A stretch of DNA of 64,000 bases from Planococcus chinensis. GTDB lineage: Bacteria; Bacillota; Bacilli; Bacillales_A; Planococcaceae. A program made the position numbers and the translations under genes. The stretch is taken from contig NZ_JABWTK010000001.1 of assembly GCF_020071995.1 (NCBI RefSeq), positions 186,001 to 250,000 on the forward strand. The letters run 5' to 3'. Shown one piece after another: positions 8,840-16,848 of the stretch. The first letter of the stretch is position 1; every line of letters starts with the position of its first letter. Below the pieces are notes generated by a model, which was given only the letters and a program-made list of their open reading frames with translations, was not told the DNA's origin and ran no database searches.

Positions 8840-9673
8840 TTACAATTTCGCTAAAAAAGCATCGATTTCTTTCTGAATATCATTCCGTTCTTCAAATACC
8901 ATGGTGTAATGGTTAGAGTCCGAAACGACCGTGTCGATTTGTTTGATGGAAGCCTGTGTTTCTTTGTAATCGTCGAGATAAAACAGCGGCGGCATGGATC
9001 CGATATTTCCTTCGGCATACACAAGCAGAGTCGGGCACCTGATAGTTTTGCCGGTTGCTGCCGGGTCGAATGCATAGAAGCTTTCGAAATCGGCAACAAT
9101 ACGGGATTCATCCGCTTTGTTTTCCCAGTGCCCATCGGCCGGCCCGACTTCGTATTCTGCCGTATCCTGCAAGACATCTGTCCATTTGATGCCAAGGTTT
9201 GCGTAGATTTTTTTTATTTCTTCTGTGTAATGCTCCTTGGAGTTGAAATGGCGGCTGATTCGGCCAAGCGACGGCTGGATAATTCCGCGCTGGTGTTCGG
9301 TCGTTTTTGCAGCTCCGTCCAATAAAATCAGTCCTTTTACGGACTCTAACCGGCTTGCCACGATGGCAGAGATAAAGCCGCCCATCGAATAACCGAGTAA
9401 AATCGGGTTTTCCAGCTTCAGTTCGTCAATCAGCCCGAGTATATCTTCCGCGTGCTTGAAAATAGACGTATCGGAATCTGCTTCCGAGCTGTTTCCGCGT
9501 CCCCGGAGGTCCACCGCGATAAACCGGTAATCGCCTTTCAGCTTTTCTGCGTAATAATGCATATTCTTATGGGTGCCGGTCAGCCCGTGGATCGCCAGAA
9601 TCGGACCTTTTTCCCCTGGATAATCCGCTATTTGAATCTCATTACCGTTCACATTCACTTTGTACAATTCCAT
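8840..9673 (-). CDS. Alpha/beta hydrolase, probable 3-oxoadipate enol-lactone hydrolase
   Basis: The protein has an alpha/beta-hydrolase fold with the oxyanion segment AIHGLTG, the nucleophile elbow GYSMGG and a late His (SDSNHYTMVF). Within the catechol operon the expected role is hydrolysis of 3-oxoadipate enol-lactone (PcaD/CatD step). The ATG at 9673 has GAGGTGG 6 nt upstream and is preferred to the GTG at 9682. It gives 277 residues, close to the roughly 260-280 usual for the family. Many alpha/beta hydrolases look alike, so the exact substrate rests on context. Confidence 0.7.
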   Translation of the reverse strand: MELYKVNVNGNEIQIADYPGEKGPILAIHGLTGTHKNMHYYAEKLKGDYRFIAVDLRGRGNSSEADSDTSIFKHAEDILGLIDELKLENPILLGYSMGGFISAIVASRLESVKGLILLDGAAKTTEHQRGIIQPSLGRISRHFNSKEHYTEEIKKIYANLGIKWTDVLQDTAEYEVGPADGHWENKADESRIVADFESFYAFDPAATGKTIRCPTLLVYAEGNIGSMPPLFYLDDYKETQASIKQIDTVVSDSNHYTMVFEERNDIQKEIDAFLAKL

Positions 9674-9758
9674 CGGTTCCACCTCGGTTCAAAGATTAGC
9701 CATGCCTATAAAGAAGAAGAAGCTGCCAAGAGTTCCTCGACAGCCATAGGATTTACGC

Positions 9759-10526
9759 TTATTCAGTTCTCATAACGAAGTTCAATGCGGCTTCTTTATG
9801 GTCGCCTTTGTCGACCAATTTAGTCAGCAAAGTGGAGCGAACCCCGCCGGCCACATCCGTCTCCAGCCATTCGTCGCCTTCAAAGAATACCTGAGTGATC
9901 AATGTTTCATGACCTTCGTGTTCGAACTTGATATGGATATGTGCAGGGCGGTAAGCGTGGTAGCCTGCTGCAAACGTAAATTCGCCAGTCGGTCCGCTCG
10001 TCGGGATCTGATAAGGGATCGGGACAATTGAATGCACTTCGAAATCGCCGTTTTCATCTGTATGGAACTGGCCGCGCAGATTGAAATCCGGAGCTGTTGA
10101 GTCAAAGTTCGAATACAAACCGTCCGCGTCGTCCTGCCACCATTCCACTTTTGTGTTTTTAAGCGGTCCGTTTACGGAGCTGACGTTGCCGAAGAATACC
10201 AATTTGTCGCCAGGTTCGTTTTCGCGCTGTGGGATAACGAATGGCGCTTCTTCAAGCAATGGCGAGTTTTCTACATAATATGGCCCTAAAAGAGAAGGTT
10301 CTGTGCCAGGGGAGTTTTTGTATTTCGATTCAAGCACATGCGTCTCAACGAAGACATCCAAGAACAGCGGAATTTCACCGCTGCGTCCAAGGCGGTCTGC
10401 CCATTTTACAAAGTTCGTGTATTCTTCATGATTGAATTGCTGCTCATCCAAAAAGTTTTTCAAGTGTTTCACAAAGCCTTCATAAGCTGTCAATACACGC
10501 TCATTTTTTACGGTCGTTTCTGTCAT
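9759..10526 (-). CDS. catA: Catechol 1,2-dioxygenase (intradiol ring-cleavage)
   Basis: This non-haem iron(III) enzyme should open catechol to cis,cis-muconate. The expected two Tyr and two His iron ligands fit GLYSNF, IPYQIP and RPAHIHIKF, and the GPYY segment is also typical. The ATG at 10526 follows GGGAGGAATTC, and gives 255 residues; the longer frame upstream runs into the promoter. It is the first gene of the leftward operon, facing the IclR regulator. Hydroxyquinol 1,2-dioxygenase is a close alternative. Confidence 0.88.
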   Translation of the reverse strand: MTETTVKNERVLTAYEGFVKHLKNFLDEQQFNHEEYTNFVKWADRLGRSGEIPLFLDVFVETHVLESKYKNSPGTEPSLLGPYYVENSPLLEEAPFVIPQRENEPGDKLVFFGNVSSVNGPLKNTKVEWWQDDADGLYSNFDSTAPDFNLRGQFHTDENGDFEVHSIVPIPYQIPTSGPTGEFTFAAGYHAYRPAHIHIKFEHEGHETLITQVFFEGDEWLETDVAGGVRSTLLTKLVDKGDHKEAALNFVMRTE

Positions 10527-10589
10527 CTGAATTCCTCCCAATAATTTAGTATGGTCGTTTCTAATTGCCTTCATAAGCCAGTTCATAAA

Positions 10590-10604
10590 ATGTAAACGCA
10601 TTCA
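10590..10604 (-). promoter_or_regulatory. CcpA cre-like site upstream of catA
   Basis: ATGTAAACGCATTCA fits the Bacillus cre consensus WTGNAANCGNWNNCW at every position. It lies about 65 nt upstream of the catA start codon, where CcpA would repress the operon during growth on preferred sugars. No binding data exist here. Confidence 0.55.
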
Positions 10605-10657
10605 TCTTTAGCAAAAAAGAAAAGATCGGAAATAGCGCTTGCAATGTTAATGATTTT

Positions 10658-10696
10658 GTTGTACGATTAACGTACAACGCATCGTTATTCGTACAA
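10658..10696. promoter_or_regulatory. Inverted-repeat operator between catA and the IclR gene
   Basis: Two 8-nt arms, GTTGTACG (10658-10665) and CGTACAAC (10671-10678), flank 5 nt, and a further half-site CGTACAA lies at 10690-10696. This sits between divergent catA and the IclR-family gene, where such regulators usually bind, so it is the probable operator for both. Confidence 0.6.
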
Positions 10697-10723
10697 ATTC
10701 ATCTTACACAGGGGGCCAAGCAA

Positions 10724-11530
10724 ATGTCAACAGAAGAATTAGACAATTTTAAAAAATCGGGGGACTATGTCCAGTCGCTGGAGCGTGGATTACAAGTCAT
10801 ACAAGCTTTTTCGCAGCAAAATCCATCCATGACAGTCAGCGATACGGCCAAAAAAACGGGGCTTAGCAGACCGGCAGCACGGCGTATTCTCTTGACGCTT
10901 GAAGCGCTCGGCTTTGCAGAATCGAAAAACGGCAGCTATTCTTTAACGGCACGGACGTTATCATTGGGCTATGCCTATCTGTCTTCCAATAATACTTGGA
11001 GCATGGCGCATCCATTTATGAAACAATTCGTGGACCAGACCGGGGAGTCGTGCTCCATTTCCATCTTGGATGGAACAGATGTCCTTTATGTTGCCCGTGT
11101 CTCCACAAAACGCATCATGTCGATCAACCTCGGCGTCGGTTCCCGCCTTCCGGCATATGCGACATCCATGGGGCATGTGCTTCTCGCCAATCTGCCGAAA
11201 GCGGAACTGGAAACGTACCTGGAAAGAATGAACTTCGAAAAATTCACGGATAAAACCATTACCGACAAAGAGGAGTTTCTTAAAGTGCTGGAAGGGGTGC
11301 GCCAGAAAGATTGGGGCGGCGTCGATCAGCAGTTCGAAGAAGGTCTGCGTTCCATTGCCGTGCCGATCCGCAACGCCCAGGGCAAAGTGATTGCCGCCAT
11401 GAACTGTTCCGTGCATGCGGGGCGCGTCAGCAAGAATGTGCTGCGCGAAGAATTTCTGCCGCTGCTCCAAGAAGCTGCCGAACAGATCGGCCAGGCGCTT
11501 GCCGCAGCCAATAGCTCGTCTTTTGAATAA
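10724..11530 (+). CDS. IclR-family transcriptional regulator of the catechol operon
   Basis: An N-terminal winged helix-turn-helix (MTVSDTAKKTGLSRPAARRI, about residues 38-57) is followed by an IclR effector-binding domain with the RIMSINLGVGSRLPAYATSMG region. The 268 residues match PcaR/CatR/PobR-type IclR proteins that respond to beta-ketoadipate pathway intermediates. It is transcribed away from catA across the inverted-repeat operator and is followed by its own terminator. Control of the catechol operon is inferred from this divergent layout. Confidence 0.85.
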   Translation: MSTEELDNFKKSGDYVQSLERGLQVIQAFSQQNPSMTVSDTAKKTGLSRPAARRILLTLEALGFAESKNGSYSLTARTLSLGYAYLSSNNTWSMAHPFMKQFVDQTGESCSISILDGTDVLYVARVSTKRIMSINLGVGSRLPAYATSMGHVLLANLPKAELETYLERMNFEKFTDKTITDKEEFLKVLEGVRQKDWGGVDQQFEEGLRSIAVPIRNAQGKVIAAMNCSVHAGRVSKNVLREEFLPLLQEAAEQIGQALAAANSSSFE

Positions 11531-11532
11531 TA

Positions 11533-11568
11533 GAAAGCCCGGCCATTTCATATGGCCGGGCTTTCTTG
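11533..11568 (+). terminator. Rho-independent terminator of the IclR gene
   Basis: A 13-bp stem (GAAAGCCCGGCCA at 11533-11545 with TGGCCGGGCTTTC at 11553-11565) follows the stop codon directly. The T-run is short, but the stem is strong. Confidence 0.7.
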
Positions 11569-11582
11569 GCGGAAAGAAGATT

Positions 11583-11652
11583 TTACTTGCAGCAAAGAGA
11601 ATTTACTTGTGGTAATTGGGACATTACTTGCGGCAAATCCGAGTTTACTTGC
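11583..11652. repeat. Four short direct repeats (TTACTTGC), about 21-nt period
   Basis: TTACTTG plus C or T followed by an imperfect GCAAA begins at 11583, 11603, 11624 and 11645, spaced 20, 21 and 21 nt. The sequence between units varies. It fills the gap between the IclR terminator and pabA. No function is known to me. Confidence 0.8.
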
Positions 11653-11743
11653 AGCACTCCTTTTTTATCTCCGAATTCACACATTGCGAGCACAAAAAAG
11701 TATAATGAAACCACCAATAGAATGAATGCAAAGAGGTGCACCC

Positions 11744-12349
11744 ATGATTGTCATCATCGACAACCACGATTCGTTTACTTATAACCTGGTCCATTACCTG
11801 GAGCAGTTTGACCCGGAAGTGGCCGTTTTTCAAAAAAGACAAATTACAGCCGAAGAAGTGAGAAACTTCTCGCCGGATTTGATTGTGCTGTCACCGGGTC
11901 CAGGGCGGCCGGTCCAGTCGGGCGCGACCAAGGAAATTCTCTGTTCACTTACGGAAGAGTTTCCCATCCTGGGCGTTTGCCTGGGGCATCAGACCATCGT
12001 CGAGCATTTCGGCGGGCGCATCATCAAAGGAATGCAGCCGATGCATGGCAAAGTTTCGCTGATGAACCACGATGGAAAAGGGGTATTTGCAGGAATTGCT
12101 TCTCCCACAAACGTCACCCGCTACCATTCACTGATTGCCGATCAAGCGGAGATGCCGCATTGTTTGATCGTTACTGCTGAAACGGAAGACGGCGTCGTGA
12201 TGGGCGTACGGCACCGGACGCTGCCGATCACCGGCATTCAGTTTCATCCAGAGTCGATTTTGACGGAAGAGGGCTTCCGCATGCTGCAAAACTGCTATGA
12301 AGATGCGCGAGCATGGAAGGCCAGTCAGAAGAGGAGGGCGGCGCAATGA
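11744..12349 (+). CDS. pabA: Aminodeoxychorismate/anthranilate synthase glutamine amidotransferase
   Basis: This subunit hydrolyses glutamine and passes ammonia to the PabB partner. It is a class I amidotransferase with the nucleophile Cys in GVCLGHQ, the catalytic His and Glu in FHPES, and the IDNHDSFTYN N-terminus typical of TrpG/PabA. The ATG at 11744 follows AAGAGGTG and gives 201 residues. Its stop overlaps the start of the fused pabB-pabC gene, which assigns it to folate rather than tryptophan synthesis, though such proteins can serve both. Confidence 0.9.
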   Translation: MIVIIDNHDSFTYNLVHYLEQFDPEVAVFQKRQITAEEVRNFSPDLIVLSPGPGRPVQSGATKEILCSLTEEFPILGVCLGHQTIVEHFGGRIIKGMQPMHGKVSLMNHDGKGVFAGIASPTNVTRYHSLIADQAEMPHCLIVTAETEDGVVMGVRHRTLPITGIQFHPESILTEEGFRMLQNCYEDARAWKASQKRRAAQ

Positions 12350-14079
12350 CTAACCCTTACCTTATGTTTGAGTTCCAAGATGCCAATGGCAATATCCAGC
12401 CTACCGTATTCCAAAACCCCGTAAAAGTGCTGCAGACGGAGCGTTTAGAAGAAGTGCCGGCCATTATGGAAAGCATCGAAGAGGCAATTAAAGACGGCTA
12501 TTATGCGGCCGGTTATGTGTCCTACGAAGCAGCTCCCGCATTTCAGCCGGAAATGCAGGTCCGCCGAGGTGCAGAAATGCCGCTCGTCTGGTTCGGACTT
12601 TTTGAACAGCCGCTTGCACTGGAACACGCAGCAATAGAAGAACCCTACCAAGTATCGGATTGGAATATGGCGAGTTCGGTGAGCCGCTATAAACAAGGCA
12701 TTGGAAAAATCAAAGAAGCCATCGAAGAAGGGCACACCTATCAAGTGAACTACACGGAAAGGCTGCATGCAAAGTTCTCGGGAAGCGACCGTTCGTTTTA
12801 TCATCAGCTGGCCAGAAATCAGCAAGCGGGCTATGGCGCTTATTTGGATCTGGGGAAATACCGGATCTTGTCAGCATCGCCCGAGCTGTTTTTCCGTGTC
12901 GACAACGGCAAATTGACCACTAAGCCGATGAAAGGGACGGCGCCTCGCGGACGCACGGCGGCAGAAGACGAAGCAAACGTCGGGCACCTGGTAGCTTCAG
13001 AAAAAGAACGGGCCGAGAACTTGATGATCGTCGATTTGCTTCGCAATGACCTGAGCCGCCTGGCGAAACCCGGAACGGTGCATGCCGCAAAACTCTTCGA
13101 AGTGGAAACCTATCCCACGGTCCATCAGTTAACGTCGACCGTGGAAGCGGAACTCATAGGCGGAGCGACTGTATACGATTGGTTCAAAGCGCTGTTTCCA
13201 TGCGGCTCGATCACGGGCGCACCGAAAATCAGCACGATGAAAACAATCGCGGAACTGGAGCAGTCGCCGCGTGAAGTGTATTGCGGCGCAATCGGCTTTA
13301 TCACGCCGGAAAAAAATGCGGTGTTCAATGTGCCGATCCGGACAGTCGTCATTGATGCAGAAAGGGAAACGGCGCGCTACGGCGTCGGTGGAGGCATTAC
13401 TTGGGACTCGACTTCAGAAGGCGAATACCAGGAGCTGTACACCAAGGCACAAATCCTGACAGCGAAGCGTCCGGAGTTTGAACTGCTGGAATCCTTAAAG
13501 CTGGAAGACGGAACGTATCCGTTAATGGCCTATCATTTGGAACGCTTGAGCGATTCAGCTAAGTATTTTCATTTCCCGAGAAATAAGGAAGAGATAGAAC
13601 AAGCACTTAAAAACTTGGCACGACAACATCCAGTGGGCTTTTTCAAAGTGCGGCTGCTTTTAGATAAAGGTGGAAATGTCTTTGTGGAAGCACTCGAAAC
13701 CCAGCCAATCAAAGCACCGGTTATGTGCAGGCTGGCTGCTTCTCCGATAGACAGTGCCAATCCTTTTCTATTCCATAAAACGACTTATAGAAAAATCTAC
13801 GATGAACATAAGAGCAGCGGCGATATTTTTTCGGTGTTGTTATGGAATGAAAAAGAAGAACTGACTGAATTTACAATCGGCAATCTGGTTGTTGAAAAAA
13901 ACGGAAAGTTTTTTACCCCACCTGTCAGTTGTGGATTATTGCCGGGAACTTTCCGTCAGTACTTGATTGATGGGGGGGAGATTGAAGAAAAAGTGATGCT
14001 GAAAAATGAACTGGTGGACGTTGACGCGTTGTGGTTCATCAACAGTGTCAGAGGGTGGATGAAAGTTTTCGTCAAGTAA
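12346..14079 (+). CDS. pabB: Fused aminodeoxychorismate synthase component I and aminodeoxychorismate lyase
   Basis: The N-terminal ~375 residues form a chorismate-binding domain (KPMKGTAPRGRT, ASEKERAENLMIVDLLRNDLSR, GSITGAPK). The C-terminal ~190 residues look like a class IV aminotransferase fold as in PabC (LLESLKLEDGTYPL, FHKTTYRKIYDE with the likely PLP lysine). One polypeptide thus makes 4-amino-4-deoxychorismate and cleaves it to p-aminobenzoate plus pyruvate. The ATG at 12346 follows GGAGGGCGG and overlaps the pabA stop by 4 nt. PabB-PabC fusions are known in Firmicutes. Confidence 0.9.
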   Translation: MTNPYLMFEFQDANGNIQPTVFQNPVKVLQTERLEEVPAIMESIEEAIKDGYYAAGYVSYEAAPAFQPEMQVRRGAEMPLVWFGLFEQPLALEHAAIEEPYQVSDWNMASSVSRYKQGIGKIKEAIEEGHTYQVNYTERLHAKFSGSDRSFYHQLARNQQAGYGAYLDLGKYRILSASPELFFRVDNGKLTTKPMKGTAPRGRTAAEDEANVGHLVASEKERAENLMIVDLLRNDLSRLAKPGTVHAAKLFEVETYPTVHQLTSTVEAELIGGATVYDWFKALFPCGSITGAPKISTMKTIAELEQSPREVYCGAIGFITPEKNAVFNVPIRTVVIDAERETARYGVGGGITWDSTSEGEYQELYTKAQILTAKRPEFELLESLKLEDGTYPLMAYHLERLSDSAKYFHFPRNKEEIEQALKNLARQHPVGFFKVRLLLDKGGNVFVEALETQPIKAPVMCRLAASPIDSANPFLFHKTTYRKIYDEHKSSGDIFSVLLWNEKEELTEFTIGNLVVEKNGKFFTPPVSCGLLPGTFRQYLIDGGEIEEKVMLKNELVDVDALWFINSVRGWMKVFVK

Positions 14080-14437
14080 AATTCAGATTCGAATGAGAAA
14101 TTTGCCTTTGTTAAAATGGGTTTAACAAATTTTAGGGAAGGGTATAAAAAAGTATCCGCAACTTCCGGGTCGAATTTTTAACTTTTTGTTAAATTTTTTT
14201 GGCGAAAATAGGTCTAAAGATTTTACATTTTGGTGAACGCGTTATAGGATGTAAGTAATCAGAAAACATTAGTGTTTCTGTGCTGACCGAAATCTAAAAA
14301 CTTTACCTTATCATAAATAACTAAATACTCTGGTTGGATGTTACAGACAATAGAGCTGGAAACAACGCCGAAAAGAATTTCTTCACATTCTTTTCGGCGT
14401 TTTTTGTATGTTTGGACCGGAAAAAGGAGCGGAATTG
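14080..14437 (+). other. Gene-free stretch ending in a strong terminator
   Basis: No credible coding frame is visible. The stretch is AT-rich and ends in a terminator at 14365-14406 with a 12-13 bp stem (ACGCCGAAAAGAA / TTCTTTTCGGCGT) followed by T6. Either pabBC has a 3' untranslated region of about 300 nt or a small separate transcript ends here. I see no clear promoter for the latter. Confidence 0.5.
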
Positions 14438-14635
14438 ATGAAGTATTTTATTGATCACAACAAAAAAAGTATTCATCAGCAAAAGTTTGCGGGAGATCGT
14501 TGTGGCTTTGTGGGAACGCCGATTGAAAGCAGAGAGTTTACGAATTGTCCAAACTATGTGGACCTGCTTATAAAAGAAAAGAAGTACAAAAGATGTGCTC
14601 ATTGTAAATCGTTTCAAACGACTTTATCCAGTTGA
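14438..14635 (+). CDS. Small hypothetical protein with a CxxC pair
   Basis: The ATG at 14438 follows AAAGGAGCGG and gives 65 residues; the ATG at 14408 lies in the terminator and is unlikely. The product is basic, with four cysteines, the last two as CAHC near the C-terminus, which could bind a metal. I do not recognise a family. It is followed 40 nt later by another small unknown gene on the same strand. Confidence 0.5.
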   Translation: MKYFIDHNKKSIHQQKFAGDRCGFVGTPIESREFTNCPNYVDLLIKEKKYKRCAHCKSFQTTLSS

Positions 14636-14675
14636 ACTAAAAGGAATGTTAAAAATTTATAAGGAGTGGGTTAAG

Positions 14676-15092
14676 ATGGAACATTTAGAAGAAGTGGCTG
14701 AAAAAGTGGGGATGCTGCTAAAGTCGGAAGTTGAGCTGCAGCCCAAAGGCTGTATTGTCAAAAAGAAAAGAACGCTTGAAATTCATGCCAATACCGCTTT
14801 TTTCAGCTGTACTTTGGATTTTGACATCTCCTTTAATCGTTTCCGAGAAGACGGAATGGCACACAACAAAGCGGAAATTTATCTTTTGCCTGAAGAGTTT
14901 CCGTGCTTCTTATCCAATTTCAACGCTTATCCAATTCCATTGCCAACGGATTTTAATCAGCGCCTGATTTCGAATCCGAATATTGTCTGTGTGCATTTAG
15001 AGTCGAAAGAGCGTCCAGAATACTTTGCCGAACGGCTGGCAGCAGCACTTGAAGTGCTTGAGGAATTAGATGGCCAGGTATACATGAATTAA
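14676..15092 (+). CDS. Hypothetical cytosolic protein, 138 residues
   Basis: The ATG at 14676 follows TAAGGAGTGGG; the longer frame from 14595 overlaps the preceding gene and lacks a ribosome site. The protein is soluble and acidic at its C-terminus (ERLAAALEVLEELDGQ, probably helical), with no signal peptide or recognised motif. It lies between a small CxxC protein and a RibT-like acetyltransferase, all on the plus strand with short gaps. Confidence 0.65.
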   Translation: MEHLEEVAEKVGMLLKSEVELQPKGCIVKKKRTLEIHANTAFFSCTLDFDISFNRFREDGMAHNKAEIYLLPEEFPCFLSNFNAYPIPLPTDFNQRLISNPNIVCVHLESKERPEYFAERLAAALEVLEELDGQVYMN

Positions 15093-15145
15093 AAACGCCT
15101 GCAGACAGCAAAACCAACACATTAAAACGAAGCGAGGACGGGCTT

Positions 15146-15508
15146 ATGTTAGTCAGATATAAGAAATCATGCCAGAAAATTGCGATGGGGTTATTGTCCT
15201 TTATGCCGAATGAGCGGAACGTAAAAAATCTGTGCCAAACCATGAACCGCTACACCGAAGATCCGGATTGGCAATTGTACTTGCTGAAAAATGAAGAAGA
15301 TTATATCGGACTGGTTGGCGTGGAAGTCGCCGATACGTATTTTACAGTCCACCACATCTCTGTACTTCCTTCTTTCCGGGGCGAAGGGCTGGGACATAAA
15401 ATGATTGAAAAAATTCAGCTTCTAATGCAGGACCGCGAGATGCGGGCAACCGCAGAAACGAAAGATTTCATTGAACACTGTTCAAAAAAAAAGTACGTAC
15501 TAAACTGA
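15146..15508 (+). CDS. ribT: GNAT-family acetyltransferase, RibT-like
   Basis: The 120-residue protein starts LVRYKKSCQKIAMGLLSFMPNER, which resembles RibT, a small GNAT protein usually encoded at the end of the Bacillus riboflavin operon. The acetyl-CoA-binding motif is visible as VLPSFRGEGLGHKMIE (R/Q-x-x-G-x-G/A). Its physiological substrate is not established. Here it is not next to riboflavin genes within the window, which is unusual. AGCGAGGACGGGC precedes the ATG. Confidence 0.7.
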   Translation: MLVRYKKSCQKIAMGLLSFMPNERNVKNLCQTMNRYTEDPDWQLYLLKNEEDYIGLVGVEVADTYFTVHHISVLPSFRGEGLGHKMIEKIQLLMQDREMRATAETKDFIEHCSKKKYVLN

Positions 15509-15652
15509 TAGGCTGAAATTGGTGAACCAGGAATCCGTTCAAAAGGATGGAATGCCTTTTATATATCTTGAAAGATGGGTGTTATAATTTTTCAGGAAAA
15601 CATGGTTATAAGTGTCTGGAAGAGATTTTCCATATAAAGAGACAGTAGAGAT

Positions 15653-15696
15653 GCAATTGGCAGGGAAAGCGGCAATTGGCAGGGAAAGCGGCAATT
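15653..15696. repeat. Short tandem repeat, 19-nt unit
   Basis: GCAATTGGCAGGGAAAGCG occurs at 15653 and 15672 without mismatch, and a third unit starts at 15691 but is truncated (GCAATT). The array lies in the 470-nt gap between the RibT-like gene and the SDR gene. No coding frame in the gap is convincing. Confidence 0.8.
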
Positions 15697-15763
15697 GTGA
15701 CTGGCATCACATTGATGGTTGATATACTGCGCAATAATCACAGTCAGAGAATATAAAGTTGTT

Positions 15764-15800
15764 AAAACAGGCCCATAAGTTTCAACGGCCTGTTTTTTTG
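15764..15800 (+). terminator. Rho-independent terminator in the 15.5-15.98 kb gap
   Basis: AAAACAGGCC (15764-15773) pairs with GGCCTGTTTT (15787-15796) and is followed by more T residues. It would end a transcript that reads past the RibT-like gene, or a short untranslated RNA from this gap. Confidence 0.7.
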
Positions 15801-15977
15801 ATAGAAAACATTCGACAATCAAGCCTGTTTGCTGACAGGATTCTTCTCCATGCAGGAAAACAGAAAGCGTTTGGCGAAGGAAACAATAAAGCCTGAGGCA
15901 ATAAGGGGTTCAACTGGAAGCCGTTTTGAATGCTGGCAGTTGAAGAATTGTGGGTTATTTATTAAGGAGGATGGGGA

Positions 15978-16715
15978 ATGTCTACTGTAGAAGGAAAAGT
16001 AATCATCATCACCGGGGCATCGAGCGGGATCGGCGAAGCGACAGCCAAAAAGTTCGCCCGTGAAGGCGGCAAAGTGGTGCTTGCTGCAAGGCGGGAAGAC
16101 CGGCTGCAAACACTGAAAGAAGCGATTGAACAAGAAGGCGGAGAAGCGGTCATTAAAGTGACGGATGTAACGTCTTATCCTGAAGTGGAAGAGCTGGCGG
16201 AGTTTGCGATTGATACATACGGCCAAATCGATGTCATGTTCAACAACGCCGGGCTGATGCCTTTGTCGTTTATGGACAAATTGAAAATAGACGAATGGGA
16301 CCGCATGGTTGATGTGAATGTCAAAGGCGTCCTGTACGGCATTGCGGCAGTGCTGCCGCATATGCAGGAACGCAACAGCGGCCACATCATTACGACGTCA
16401 TCAGTAGCGGGCCACAATGTATTCCCTTCCGGAACGGTCTACTCCGGCACAAAATTTGCAGCCCGGATTTTCATGGAAGGCTTGAGCAAAGAGCTCGCGC
16501 AGACGAATATTAAGACGACCAGCATTTCACCAGGCGTCGTCCAGACCGAACTGGCTTCGTTCATTACCGACCCGGACATCAAGCCGCGTTTTGAAGACCC
16601 GAATATTCCGTCGCTGACGAGTGAAGATGTGGCGAACGCCGTTTACTACGCAGCTTCCCAGCCGGACGGCGTGGCAGTCAATGAAATCATCGTCCGCCCG
16701 ACCAATCAGGGATAA
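15978..16715 (+). CDS. Short-chain dehydrogenase/reductase
   Basis: This 245-residue classical SDR has the dinucleotide-binding TGASSGIG (about residues 13-20), the NNAG motif and the catalytic Ser-Tyr-Lys set (SSVAGHN and YSGTKFA). It is an NAD(P)H-dependent oxidoreductase of the YdfG/SerDH-like type by appearance. Substrate is unknown. AAGGAGGATGGGGA precedes the ATG, and a terminator follows. It appears to be transcribed alone. Confidence 0.85.
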   Translation: MSTVEGKVIIITGASSGIGEATAKKFAREGGKVVLAARREDRLQTLKEAIEQEGGEAVIKVTDVTSYPEVEELAEFAIDTYGQIDVMFNNAGLMPLSFMDKLKIDEWDRMVDVNVKGVLYGIAAVLPHMQERNSGHIITTSSVAGHNVFPSGTVYSGTKFAARIFMEGLSKELAQTNIKTTSISPGVVQTELASFITDPDIKPRFEDPNIPSLTSEDVANAVYYAASQPDGVAVNEIIVRPTNQG

Positions 16716-16721
16716 ATTTTG

Positions 16722-16752
16722 AAAGGAGAAACTTCTGTTTCTCCTTTTTTAT
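16722..16752 (+). terminator. Rho-independent terminator of the SDR gene
   Basis: AAAGGAGAAAC pairs with GTTTCTCCTTT around a short TTCT loop and runs into a T-rich tract just after the SDR stop codon. Confidence 0.75.
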
Positions 16753-16848
16753 TGTCCTGATTAAGATGCACAGCTGATTGGTGAGGCGACGGAAATAACG
16801 GGTATAGGAAACAATAGGCAGAATCACATCAGCAAAGGAGAGAACCCA

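Noticed and set aside
15592-15822. Minus-strand frame of 76 codons in the 15.5-15.98 kb gap
   Set aside because: It crosses the tandem repeat and the terminator hairpin, and has no clear ribosome site.
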